A stretch of 37,592 nucleotides of DNA, taken from positions 1 to 37,592 of the forward strand of contig JAAOIH010000011.1 of NCBI GenBank assembly GCA_015163875.1, read 5' to 3'. Positions 18,901 to 27,682 of this stretch are shown in pieces (position 1 is the first letter of the stretch; each line of letters starts with the position of its first letter). The stretch comes from Bdellovibrionales bacterium (GTDB lineage: Bacteria; Bdellovibrionota; Bdellovibrionia; Bdellovibrionales; UBA1609). The notes beneath the pieces are model-generated. The model had not been told where the DNA came from. It saw only the letters and a list, made by a program, of their open reading frames with translations, and did no database searches. Position numbers and translations under genes: made by a program.

Positions 18901-19607
18901 TTTAATGCGTGCTTGTAAAACTTTTTTGCTTTCTTCCAATAAAATTTAGAAAAATAATAATCAGCAATTAAAAAACTTAGCTCTTCTTTTAATGCACTTT
19001 TTGGATATTGTTTTAAAAAAGACACATATAAAGAGTCTGCGGCTTTTATTTGGTCAAATAGTAAGTAATTTTTTATAGAAAACCCATAAACGATTTCTGA
19101 TCTTCTGTCTTTTGGAAACGTTTTTAAAAACCATAAATATAATTTTAAAGATTTTTTGTTATAAATATAAGAGGCGTTAAAATTAATATTTTTTTTATAT
19201 TTTTTTCTTTTATGATATTTTTTATGTACTTTTAATTTTACTAATTTACTTTTTTCAAAATATTGTTTTGCAAGTCGCAACCATATATCAGCTCTGTCTC
19301 GATCTTTTTTATATCGTTTTGCTAAATTATAAAGATACTTAATGCTTTCGTCTGTAATTGATTCTAGCTCTCGCAAATCTGTACCTGGTGGAAAACCAAA
19401 GCTTCCAGTTTTAGGGGGCTTAATATCTTTTAATTTTATTTTTGAATTTATTGGTAACTTAAATTGCGAAAATTTAGAAACACTAATTTTTTGTCTGTTT
19501 AATTTTAAAGTCTGTTTTTTTTTGGCGTATACCAAAGAATTTATAAAAAAAGAAAATAAAATGCTAACTACTAAAGGCCACTTATTTTGCACAGCTAGAG
19601 CCCCCAA
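15906..19607 (-). CDS. Giant TPR-repeat periplasmic protein (1233 aa), AgmU/GltD-like by position and architecture
   Basis: Signal-like N-terminus, many degenerate TPR helices (e.g. KALKSRTKKLKYLVYYKLAWIEHKMGKYKSAFYYLNLVL). Confidence 0.75.
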   Translation of the reverse strand: MGALAVQNKWPLVVSILFSFFINSLVYAKKKQTLKLNRQKISVSKFSQFKLPINSKIKLKDIKPPKTGSFGFPPGTDLRELESITDESIKYLYNLAKRYKKDRDRADIWLRLAKQYFEKSKLVKLKVHKKYHKRKKYKKNINFNASYIYNKKSLKLYLWFLKTFPKDRRSEIVYGFSIKNYLLFDQIKAADSLYVSFLKQYPKSALKEELSFLIADYYFSKFYWKKAKKFYKHALKSRTKKLKYLVYYKLAWIEHKMGKYKSAFYYLNLVLKNTQSSRLFSFKKIAVKDLPYFYSRYGRASSASKLFSKYMSKAEIYRSLGLLAAYYLADGKRRSAVLVWRELINTSPMAESNFEYAYNIIKAHKYSQTATKNIILIKSWLTDYGFHSRWFKHDRTNRKKYVQKQEEYLRYLISTFYNQKKVKNKYKKIQNLLSLYPLYLRNFSNKVGNKEKILEIKFLYADLLFDRQKYTAAQKQYGEIVSFGKSKFYKKALYNRILCTEKRLLSYAEVKKRTNNFSKKLDILGAEKQFEVYAIEYLKTYADLNLEYRLGFFYYNRLQLSLAENAFKQYLQTTSGKKSNRAARKQVLSWLVDIYSKQKDYEKIKTLFALNKGIANSAKFRLQKDKVYFKVAEGLEKQQKYLEAIKEYAKIGLKKSSLAMPSLFNQANLHLKIKNVNKAVGLFKKIKFSKNKSLHKKANLSLVSIYRKRGMYSSVASVLEGLGRHKIKESADWYYNAGVLRKSLKHYIRAINNFNQFLLLSKNTKQKRKVELILVEIYISTNKISKSINLLKKYYNIRTNNKEKYFIGKKLITLYTRLNQISKADWWRQQLLSKYINNRSRFNRYPSIVDIVANIQYTKAEKAFFKLLKLKFSKKLKLQTLTKKKLALLESVKKSLKAVVSLNNSEYLLRSLVLEARSQAHVASFFVNLPVPKSLKAKDKQTYINGVKSFTDPMLVQEKKLYQLTLEKSYDFGVYNDAVVFAYNQISKSKSFKKFNISYFERLKIKFTTSGEFLYTNKYKQKFTTFFNMKKFALSGINNNKINSDYWLILVNAYIGMNFLELAELILDDNNLVKKNLAAYYNDKSVLAWKNNNTAKSLALLKKISNKNLLTAKYPALNLASIYFSYSEFTKASVILEYLNKKDYSFSKFDLNNYAIVAELLKKSSFAKKLYKKALSKDAENPLILFNYAYFLFKSNKKATDVISILERAKVWNSNKKLLKLIKILENKIKEKL

Positions 19608-21132
19608 TATAATAGTAATTACCTAGCTCGTCTAGCCAATACTCTCCTTGAAATGGCCAGTACTCATATCCGTTTTGAATATAAAAATCTCTTTTATCTT
19701 CTTCTATATATTCTTTTTGTATTCCTAATTTTTTTTCTACAATTTTTTTCTTTATAGCCGTTTGTCTTGATTTTAATAGTTCATAGCGAATAAAATCTTT
19801 TTGTTTTTTTAAATTAATTAACTGCTGATTCATTTTAGCCAAAGAGTATGTTCCTAAAACTCTTAAAGAGTTTTTAGAAAATGATAACTGTGATCTAATA
19901 TTTTTAAATACAGACCTTGCAGAATTTGATCTAGAAGAATAAAATCTGCTTAAGTTATTTTTTTCTTTTATCAGGCTAATAATTTGTTTAAATAAAGTTA
20001 TAGCTGCATCAGAGCTTGCAAGTTTTGTTTGCCATGATTTTACTTTCTTTTTACTTAATAGTTTAATATAAAACTTATAAATAGAGCCTTTATTTTTTAA
20101 TAAATACGAAACATCGCCCAATGCCCTTGTATATTCTTGATTATAAATTTTTAAAATCTTTTTTATTTCGTCGTATTTACATAATTTTAAATAAACTACA
20201 GCTCTTAAAATTAAAGATTCTGGAATATAATTTTCTTTGTAATAAGAAGAATGTATAGTTTGAAAATGCCTTAAAGATCCATTTAATTTGTTAAGTCTTA
20301 ATTCTGTCCAAGCTGATTCTTGTAATGAGTCAAGCCAGAATTCAGAATCTCTAGGTACTTTGTAATAAAAAGTTAAAGCTCTTTTGTAGTTTTTTAATTG
20401 ATAATAAACTCTGGCCTGTCCAAGCAAAGAGGCTGTGTGCATTTTAGTATATGGTTTACTTTTGTTGGTTATTTTTTTAAATTCTCTTAATGCCCTTCTT
20501 AATTTTTTAGCCTCTGTTAAAGAATTTGCTAAAAAGTAACGGGATAAAAAATATAAAGAGCTTCGTCTTTGTACTTTTGAAAAATATAATGCAGCTTTGT
20601 TAAAATTATTTTTTGCAAAATAATTTTTACCTAAAATATAATAAAGTTTTGCGCGATTTTTTCTATCAAAACTAGTTAATGAAATTAAAGATAAAGCTTC
20701 TTTAATAGATTTTCCATCTTTTAAAAAACTTGCTGTTAAAAGTAATCTTGTCAAACTTGTTTGTGCATATCTTCCACTGCCGTTTGAGCTTTTAATAGAT
20801 TGCAACAGTGCCCAAACAGATGAGTGCTTTAGATTTAATTTTTCAAAAGAAAGCCCTAGCAAAAAATATAACCTCGGCTTAGACCTTCTGTATTCTTTAA
20901 GCTTTAGCAGTGACATAATTTTAACAGAAGCTTTTCTGCTGTTGCCTGAGCTAATTAATCTAGAAATTTTATTAATTTTTGATCCGCGAGTAGAAAAATT
21001 TTTTGCAGCAAAAGTATTTTGCGAGAATGCAGATATTATAAAAAACACAAAAAATGCAGATAATAAATACAACGCAGATGTCACATAGAGTCTGCAAAAA
21101 ATAACTATATTATTTAAACTAAACATCTTCAT
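19582..21132 (-). CDS. TPR-repeat envelope protein (AglT/GltE-like) with aromatic C-terminal motif YWPFQGEYWLDELGNY
   Basis: Hydrophobic N-terminus and TPR-like helices; context; C-terminal motif resembles, from memory, myxobacterial/Bdellovibrio gliding TPR proteins. Confidence 0.7.
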   Translation of the reverse strand: MKMFSLNNIVIFCRLYVTSALYLLSAFFVFFIISAFSQNTFAAKNFSTRGSKINKISRLISSGNSRKASVKIMSLLKLKEYRRSKPRLYFLLGLSFEKLNLKHSSVWALLQSIKSSNGSGRYAQTSLTRLLLTASFLKDGKSIKEALSLISLTSFDRKNRAKLYYILGKNYFAKNNFNKAALYFSKVQRRSSLYFLSRYFLANSLTEAKKLRRALREFKKITNKSKPYTKMHTASLLGQARVYYQLKNYKRALTFYYKVPRDSEFWLDSLQESAWTELRLNKLNGSLRHFQTIHSSYYKENYIPESLILRAVVYLKLCKYDEIKKILKIYNQEYTRALGDVSYLLKNKGSIYKFYIKLLSKKKVKSWQTKLASSDAAITLFKQIISLIKEKNNLSRFYSSRSNSARSVFKNIRSQLSFSKNSLRVLGTYSLAKMNQQLINLKKQKDFIRYELLKSRQTAIKKKIVEKKLGIQKEYIEEDKRDFYIQNGYEYWPFQGEYWLDELGNYYYIGGSSCAK

Positions 21133-21135
21133 AAT

Positions 21136-21846
21136 CTACCTACTTGTTTTTTCTCCACCCAAAAACCAACTAACTCCCATCCCAAATAAAATATTGTTTG
21201 TGTATCCACTTACTGTTGAATTTTTTGGAAGTTGAAAAAAATTCCATAAAATTTTCCAATGTATAGCGGTGTTTGAGCTCCATGCAAACTGTTGTCCCAT
21301 TTGTCCTGAAAAAGCTATTGCCTTAAAAGGCGATATTTTATCGCTACCATTATCCTTTGATTCTCTATACTCAGCGCTAAATTGTCCAAGCCCTAAGGCA
21401 AAATACAAGTCAAAAGGAATTAATTTTTTATTTAATAATGCAAATTTTCCATAAATTGGCGACCAATGAAAATATGCTCCAATAAATTGCCTTGGGACAG
21501 AGCCAATTTTACCATTTATTTCTGTTTCATCTAACTGTTTTGTTATTTTCTTTTTAGAATTAAAAAAATGTAAGTAAGAAAAGCTTATTGCATATTTTTC
21601 TTTAAAATAATAAGTAAGATCAATCCCTGGGGCTATGTCTAAATAAAATGCATTATTAATACTTGCAGCCCCATAAGTAAAAACCTCTAATTTATTAGTT
21701 TTTCTTAAAAACTTTTTAGATATTACAATAATATTAGAAAAGTTTTTTTCGCCATCAACATGAAGCCAATGTTTTTTTGAACTAGCAAAGCTACTTAGCG
21801 GAGCTAAAACAAATATTAATATAAAAAATAAAAATAACTTAAACAA
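21136..21846 (-). CDS. Outer-membrane beta-barrel-like protein, proposed TTG start at 21846
   Basis: AAGGAG immediately upstream of in-frame TTG gives signal peptide (M)FKLFLFFILIFVLAPLSSFA; the annotated ATG at 21903 would overlap the upstream gene by 49 nt. Alternating beta-strand composition. Confidence 0.65.
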   Translation of the reverse strand: MFKLFLFFILIFVLAPLSSFASSKKHWLHVDGEKNFSNIIVISKKFLRKTNKLEVFTYGAASINNAFYLDIAPGIDLTYYFKEKYAISFSYLHFFNSKKKITKQLDETEINGKIGSVPRQFIGAYFHWSPIYGKFALLNKKLIPFDLYFALGLGQFSAEYRESKDNGSDKISPFKAIAFSGQMGQQFAWSSNTAIHWKILWNFFQLPKNSTVSGYTNNILFGMGVSWFLGGEKTSR

Positions 21847-21854
21847 AATTCTCC

Positions 21855-22640
21855 TTAAAATAAATAAACTAATCCTATATTTACATATGTGTGTGGATAC
21901 CAAGCTTCATTTAATTCTTTAGACAAAATCATACGGGGACTTCCTCCTTTTTGTGGAGGGTTCTGTACGCATATATCGTTTCCGTTTTGTTCTTTGCAAA
22001 AAAAATCAGCTCCTTTATAAACAAATAAACCTAAAGAAAAATTAAGAGCTATGCTTGAATTAAAATAAAAATTTTGATCTGCACCTAATGTCATTAATGG
22101 AAAATTGGCATCATTATATTGAGCCACTCCTCCCCCCAAATTAAGAGAGGTAGTTAAGTTCATAATCCAATCATGGCTTAAGCTAATTTTTCCATAATAG
22201 GCGGTATATTTATACAGTGCATAGTGAAGAGCTTTTAAATATGGAACTTTATCTAAATGAAAGGCTGAGTCTAATTGATTCAAACTTTTTCCAGCATCTG
22301 ACAATCCAGGAATTCTGATAAAAGAATTTAGTGAAAAAGCATGAAGCTCTGTAAAGTTATAATTTAAAGATACAGAAGCTGCAGCATTATTAAATAAAGC
22401 TTCTGTTAAAATTACACCTCCGCCTACTCCTAAGCTAAGTCTGTTATTTAATAAAATACTTTTATTTTTAATAAATACTCTGTCTTTAACTATTGGCAGT
22501 ACTGTTTCTTTTGGCAAAAACTTTAAATCAAAAGTTAAATCTCTAGCATTTGCAGAAATTGTACTAAAAAATAAAATAAATAAAATAAAACTAATACTTT
22601 TCACATACTTAGAGTAATACAAAAAGCTCTTAGCTATCAA
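21855..22640 (-). CDS. Outer-membrane beta-barrel-like protein (GltA/GltB/CglE-type candidate)
   Basis: Signal-like N-terminus (SISFILFILFFSTISANA), Gly/aromatic amphipathic strands, ends ...YVNIGLVYLF with terminal Phe. Confidence 0.65.
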   Translation of the reverse strand: MIAKSFLYYSKYVKSISFILFILFFSTISANARDLTFDLKFLPKETVLPIVKDRVFIKNKSILLNNRLSLGVGGGVILTEALFNNAAASVSLNYNFTELHAFSLNSFIRIPGLSDAGKSLNQLDSAFHLDKVPYLKALHYALYKYTAYYGKISLSHDWIMNLTTSLNLGGGVAQYNDANFPLMTLGADQNFYFNSSIALNFSLGLFVYKGADFFCKEQNGNDICVQNPPQKGGSPRMILSKELNEAWYPHTYVNIGLVYLF

Positions 22641-22711
22641 GCAGGCAAAGCATTTAGACTAGTCTAGCGATTGATGAAAAAAAAGAGTTAAAATAACTTT
22701 AATTTACTAGA

Positions 22712-23731
22712 CTAAAGTATTTTTGCCTGTAATAAATCTTGAAAATGTATCAATCCAACAACTTGTTTTTTATTTTCTGCAAAAATAATTGTATTAAAGT
22801 CAGCATTTTTTGCATCACACTCTTTAAGTACAAACAAAGTTTGAATTTTAAATTCTTCCATTTTTTGCAAAGCTTTTTCTGCAAGCAAATTAAATAAAAT
22901 ACTTTTTGGAGAGTCGCTCATTATGCTGCTGGCTTTTTGTGACTTAATATCTCCTGTAAATGTTTGTAAAAAAACTCTAATATCTCCATCGGTGATAACT
23001 CCTACAAGTTGTGAATCTTTTAAAACTCCTACCACTCCTCTTACTTTTGAAGAAGTCATTACAGACATAATTTTTAAAAAATTTTCTTCGATATCTACAA
23101 ATGGTAAATTTTTTGTGTGCATTAAGTCAGAAACTTTTGTTAACAGTCGCCTTCCTAAACTTCCACCTGGGTGAAGTTCTGCAAAATTTTCTTCTTTAAA
23201 ACCGCGAAGCTCTAATGCCGAAACTGCTAAAGCGTCACCTAGGGCCAAACTTACAGTCGAGCTACAAGTTGGAGCCAGTCCCAATGGACATGCTTCTTTT
23301 TTAACCTGTATGTTTAAACAAATATCAGATGATTGAGCTAAAATACTTTTGCTATTGCCAGTAATTGCCACAAGCTTAATTGATTTTCTAGTTGCATATT
23401 TTAATAGAGCCGATAAATCTGTTCCTTGGCCGCTATAACTAATAACAATTAATAAATCATCTTTAGATAAAACTCCAAAATCCCCGTGCATGGCTTCGGC
23501 CATATGTAAAAAAATAGATGGGCTACCAGTAGAGCTAAAAGTGCTTGCAAGTTTTCGCGCAATTTGTCCAGATTTTCCAATTCCAGAAAATACAATTTTA
23601 GACTTACAAGACACAATTGCTTTTACGGCACTTACAAAATCTAAATTTAAAGTTTTACTTAAATCTTCAATCGCATTTGCCTCTAGGTGCAAAACTTGCT
23701 TAGCTGTTGATATAATTTTTTCGTCATTCAT
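22712..23731 (-). CDS. kdsD: Arabinose-5-phosphate isomerase (SIS + 2 CBS domains)
   Basis: VFSGIGKSGQIARKLASTFSSTGSPSIFLHMAEAMHGDFG, ACPLGLAPTCSSTVSLALGDALA, C-terminal CBS pair. Confidence 0.93.
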   Translation of the reverse strand: MNDEKIISTAKQVLHLEANAIEDLSKTLNLDFVSAVKAIVSCKSKIVFSGIGKSGQIARKLASTFSSTGSPSIFLHMAEAMHGDFGVLSKDDLLIVISYSGQGTDLSALLKYATRKSIKLVAITGNSKSILAQSSDICLNIQVKKEACPLGLAPTCSSTVSLALGDALAVSALELRGFKEENFAELHPGGSLGRRLLTKVSDLMHTKNLPFVDIEENFLKIMSVMTSSKVRGVVGVLKDSQLVGVITDGDIRVFLQTFTGDIKSQKASSIMSDSPKSILFNLLAEKALQKMEEFKIQTLFVLKECDAKNADFNTIIFAENKKQVVGLIHFQDLLQAKIL

Positions 23732-23753
23732 AAAACCTTCTTTTTTTTATAAT

Positions 23754-23830
23754 ATCTTTTTACAAAACTTATCTTTTTACAAAACTTATCTTTTTACAAA
23801 ACTTTTTTTTTACAAAACTTTTTTTTTACA
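23754..23830 (-). repeat. 17-bp tandem repeat (3 exact copies plus degenerate copies) spanning the pyrG 3' end and pyrG-kdsD gap
   Basis: atctttttacaaaactt x3 (23754-23804), then tttttttacaaaactt and a partial copy. Confidence 0.95.
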
Positions 23831-25488
23831 GACGCTCCAATAAAACTTGCAAATAATGGGTGCGGGTTTAATGGTCTAGATTTAAATTCTGGGTGAAATT
23901 GCACAGCTAAAAACCAAGGGTGTTTTTTTATTTCTACAGATTCTATTAAATTCATCTTTTTATTAACTCCAGAAAATACTAAGCCTGCCTTTTTTAATGT
24001 AGAAAGATATTTATTATTAAATTCATAACGATGCCTGTGCCTTTCTGAAATATTTTTATTTTTATAAATACTAGAAATTAAAGTATTATCTTTTAGATTG
24101 CAATCATAAGCCCCTAGTCTCATGCTTGCGCCTTTTTTATTTTGTTTTTTTTGATCTTCCATTAAAGCAATAATGCAATTTTTTTTATCACTAGATTTTG
24201 TTATAAATTCTTCGCTAGTAACTGATTTTAAATTGCACATATTTTTTGCAAACTCAATAACAGCTATTTGCAAACCTAAACAAATTCCAAAAAAAGGAAT
24301 CTTTTTTTCTCTGGCATGTTTAATAGCAAGCATCTTTCCTGAAATGCCCCTGTTACCAAAGCCTCCTGGTACCAAAATTCCTCCGACATCTTTTAATAAA
24401 ATATTTATATTTTTAGAGCTAATTTTTTCTGAATCTATATATTTAATTTTTACTTTTACATTATGCAAAATAGACCCGTGAACTAAAGCTTCGTGTAAAG
24501 ATTTATAACTTTCTTTTAAGTGCGTATACTTTCCGACAACAGCAATTATAACTTCTTTTTTTTGTTTTTTAATATTTTCAGCCAAAGATTTCCACTTTTG
24601 TAACTTTAAAGTTTTTTTTGCTATATTAAAATGTTCTAATAATTGCAGATCCAATTTATTATTTGCTAAAGCTAGTGGAACTTCATAAATGTTACTAGAG
24701 TCTGTAGCAGAAATAATATTATCTATTTTTACGCTACATTGAGCGCTAATTTTTTTCTTTATATCTAAAAAAATTTCTTTCTCTGATCTGCAAATTAAAA
24801 AATCTGGATGAATTCCAATTTCTCTTAATGCTTTTACAGAGTGTTGAGTTGGCTTACTTTTTAATTCTTCTACTTTTTCTAAATAAGGTAGGTAAGTAAG
24901 GTGAACAAAGGCTACTTGATTACTATTTAAATCCAAGCCAATTTGCCTAATAGCCTCTAAAAAAGGCAATCCCTCTATGTCACCAACTGTTCCGCCTATT
25001 TCGACAATAGAAATATCAACATGTTTATTTTGTTTTATTTTAACAGAGGTTTTATTTTTTATAGATTTTGATGCAATATAAATGCGGCGTTTAATTTCAT
25101 CGGTGATGTGTGGGATTACTTGTACTGTGCCGCCTAAATAATCGCCTCGTCTTTCGTTTGCAATAACTGTTTCATAAACTTGGCCAGTTGTGATGCTGTG
25201 ATTTTTACTTAAATTACAATCCAAAAATCTTTCGTAATGCCCTAAATCTAAATCAGTTTCTGCTCCATCTTCGGTTACAAAAACTTCTCCATGTTGAAAT
25301 GGCGAAAGCGTGCCAGGGTCTACATTAATATAAGGGTCACACTTCATAAGGCTAACACTAAAGCCTCTGGCTACAAACAGAGCTCCTAAGCTTGCAGCAG
25401 TTAAGCCTTTTCCTAAAGAAGATACCACTCCTCCTGTGACAAAAATATACTTAGCTTTAGATGTGTTGTTTTTATTTTTTATATTCAT
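23794..25488 (-). CDS. pyrG: CTP synthase
   Basis: KYIFVTGGVVSSLGKGLTAASLG, GTLSPFQHGEVFVTEDGAETDLDLGHYERF, glutamine amidotransferase FFGICLGLQ. Confidence 0.97.
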   Translation of the reverse strand: MNIKNKNNTSKAKYIFVTGGVVSSLGKGLTAASLGALFVARGFSVSLMKCDPYINVDPGTLSPFQHGEVFVTEDGAETDLDLGHYERFLDCNLSKNHSITTGQVYETVIANERRGDYLGGTVQVIPHITDEIKRRIYIASKSIKNKTSVKIKQNKHVDISIVEIGGTVGDIEGLPFLEAIRQIGLDLNSNQVAFVHLTYLPYLEKVEELKSKPTQHSVKALREIGIHPDFLICRSEKEIFLDIKKKISAQCSVKIDNIISATDSSNIYEVPLALANNKLDLQLLEHFNIAKKTLKLQKWKSLAENIKKQKKEVIIAVVGKYTHLKESYKSLHEALVHGSILHNVKVKIKYIDSEKISSKNINILLKDVGGILVPGGFGNRGISGKMLAIKHAREKKIPFFGICLGLQIAVIEFAKNMCNLKSVTSEEFITKSSDKKNCIIALMEDQKKQNKKGASMRLGAYDCNLKDNTLISSIYKNKNISERHRHRYEFNNKYLSTLKKAGLVFSGVNKKMNLIESVEIKKHPWFLAVQFHPEFKSRPLNPHPLFASFIGASVKKKFCKKKVL

Positions 25489-25507
25489 AGTTTAAATTTT
25501 TTTATAA

Positions 25508-26251
25508 TTAATTTTCTTTTTTTAATAACATAGCTTCTACTTTTTTAGCATCTTCAATACTGTCTACTCCAATTAATTGTTGCTCTATTTTTTTTACATA
25601 AATAGGAACTCCCCAATAAATTAATCTTAGTTGCTCTAAAGATTCACTTTGCTCTAAAGATACTGGAGGTTTTGAACAAAATAATTTTAAAGCATCGCGA
25701 GTGTAAGCATACAGACCTATATGCTGTAAAGACACATCATCTTTTTTTCTAATAGCGCGAGAATAAGGAACTGGATATCTGCTAAAATAAATTGCTCTAT
25801 CTTTGTGATCACAAATTACCTTAACTGCATTTAAATTATTTTCTTCGCCTCTTGGTAAATTACAAGCCAAAGTGCTAACTGCTAAATTATTTGTTAAAGT
25901 TTTGTTTAATAAAGTTTTAACAGCTAAGTCAATATGACCTGGCTCTAACAAAGCTTCGTCGCCTTGAATGTTTACAATAATATCTTCTAAAGAATTTTTA
26001 ACTGCAGCCCAAACTCTATCACTTCCTGATGATAAGTTAGAATCTGTCATCACAATATTTACTGGAAACTTTTTTAAACTGTTTTTAATTTCTTCGCTAT
26101 CGGTTGCAACAATTACAGAGCTTAAAGATGTAGCCTTTAGTGAGCTTTCTACAACCCAGTGAAGAAGCGGCTTTCCCGCAATTATATGTAATAATTTCGA
26201 AGGAAATCTAGTAGAGGCTAGACGGGCAGGTATCACTCCAACGGCTTTCAT
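25508..26251 (-). CDS. kdsB: 3-deoxy-manno-octulosonate cytidylyltransferase
   Basis: VIPARLASTRFPSKLL, VNIQGDEALLEP, HIGLYAYTRDAL, SLEQLRLIYWG. Confidence 0.95.
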   Translation of the reverse strand: MKAVGVIPARLASTRFPSKLLHIIAGKPLLHWVVESSLKATSLSSVIVATDSEEIKNSLKKFPVNIVMTDSNLSSGSDRVWAAVKNSLEDIIVNIQGDEALLEPGHIDLAVKTLLNKTLTNNLAVSTLACNLPRGEENNLNAVKVICDHKDRAIYFSRYPVPYSRAIRKKDDVSLQHIGLYAYTRDALKLFCSKPPVSLEQSESLEQLRLIYWGVPIYVKKIEQQLIGVDSIEDAKKVEAMLLKKEN

Positions 26252-26374
26252 ACCTGCTTTATTACAGCAACAAAATCACTTTGTAAAAAGCTTTAATCCA
26301 ATGTTAAAAACAAATAGTAATTTTTTCAACTTACACCTGCCTGTTAATAGCCTAAGGCTGTTTTTTGTTACAAA

Positions 26375-27682
26375 TTAACGGTTTTTTTTGAATTTTTTTA
26401 CATCTATTTCGTATGTTTTAATTCTGTCATGCAGGGTGCTTTTTGGAATTCCCAGTTCATCTGCTGTTTTTCTTTGATTTCCAAAATTTGCAGCAAGTCT
26501 TTCGTAAATTACTTTTTTTTCTAAAACTTTAAGAGTGCTTGGCTCTATGTTTTCGTAAGCTTTTAAAATTGGGTTTTGATTTTCTAAAACTATATTTTCT
26601 GATTGTATAATGTCTTTTAAATTGCCTTCTGTTATTTCTTCTTTTCCAAATAAGGCAGCAGCTCTTGCAACAGTATTTTTTAATTCTCTAATTTGCCCTG
26701 GCCAGTCCTGTCTTTTTAATGCCTTTATTGCCATAAAAGAAAATCTTACTTTATATTTTTTTGCGAAAAAATATAATAGTGATTCAAAATCTTCTTCTCT
26801 TTCTGACAAGCTTGGTACTGTTATTTTTAAAACATTTAATCTGTAAAATAAATCTTCTCTAAAATTACCTCTAGCTACTTCTTGTGCTAAATTTTTATGA
26901 GTTGCCGCAATAATTCTAACATTTACTTTTATTGGGTTGTCTGCACCTACGGGTTTAATTTCTTGATTTTCTAAAGCTCTTAAAAGTTTTGGCTGCAGTG
27001 ATAATGGCAGGTCTCCAATTTCGTCTAAAAATAATGTGCTGTTAGATGCCATTAAAAATGCGCCTTTTCTGTCTTGCTGTGCTCCTGTAAAACTTCCCTT
27101 TATGTGTCCAAATAATTCGCTTTCAATTAAGCTTTCATTTAAAGCACTGCAGTTAACATTAATCATTGGTCGGCTTCCCTGTTTAGAATTTTTATGCAAG
27201 CTTTGTGCAATTATTTCTTTACCACTGCCTGATGGGCCGTAAACTAAAACAGGAAAGCTACTGCTTGCAAGTTTTGGAATGTTTAATAAAACTTTTTTCC
27301 AATCTTCATTTTTACTTTCTAAAAAAGAGTCAGAGATAACTTTATTTATTTGCATTAAAAATGTAAATTCTATTTCGCCAATATTAATTTTATCAAAATG
27401 CTCTAGTGCCGCCTCGCCCACTTTAACTCCGTTAACATAAATTCCATTATGACTTTGTAAATCTTTAATAACATATCCAGAATCTTTTTTTTCTATTCTG
27501 GCGTGTCGTGATGATAAAAAAGGATCATCAAACACAACTTGGTTTACAGTGTCTCTGCCTATAGTTAAAAACTCTCCAACTTCTACAATTTGGTCTTTGT
27601 TGCCAGAGTGTTTAATTAACAAATTTGCTACCCCTCCAGTGTGAGGTAAGTTTTGATTTTGTATTAAAGTTTTTGTATACAT
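26375..27682 (-). CDS. FHA-domain sigma54-dependent transcriptional activator (bEBP)
   Basis: FHA (TIGRDTVNQVVFDDPFLSSRHARI..DLQSHNGIYVNG), AAA+ Walker A GPSGSGKE, GHIKGSFTGA loop, FLDEIGDLP, FREDLFYRLNVL, C-terminal Fis HTH. Confidence 0.94.
   Translation of the reverse strand: MYTKTLIQNQNLPHTGGVANLLIKHSGNKDQIVEVGEFLTIGRDTVNQVVFDDPFLSSRHARIEKKDSGYVIKDLQSHNGIYVNGVKVGEAALEHFDKINIGEIEFTFLMQINKVISDSFLESKNEDWKKVLLNIPKLASSSFPVLVYGPSGSGKEIIAQSLHKNSKQGSRPMINVNCSALNESLIESELFGHIKGSFTGAQQDRKGAFLMASNSTLFLDEIGDLPLSLQPKLLRALENQEIKPVGADNPIKVNVRIIAATHKNLAQEVARGNFREDLFYRLNVLKITVPSLSEREEDFESLLYFFAKKYKVRFSFMAIKALKRQDWPGQIRELKNTVARAAALFGKEEITEGNLKDIIQSENIVLENQNPILKAYENIEPSTLKVLEKKVIYERLAANFGNQRKTADELGIPKSTLHDRIKTYEIDVKKFKKNR

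Noticed and set aside
22656-22715. Palindrome AGACTAGTCT and weak AGTTA/TAACT hairpin with T-run after kdsD
   Set aside because: Stem too short and AT-rich to call a terminator with confidence.
23490-23843. 117-aa plus-strand ORF with repeats FLQNLSFYKTYLFTKLFFYKTF
   Set aside because: It reads through the 17-bp tandem repeat and antisense to kdsD; repetitive peptide is a by-product of the array.
26341-26380. AGCC/GGCT hairpin followed by T6 on the plus strand
   Set aside because: No plus-strand gene ends here, and in the minus orientation of the flanking genes there is no T-run.
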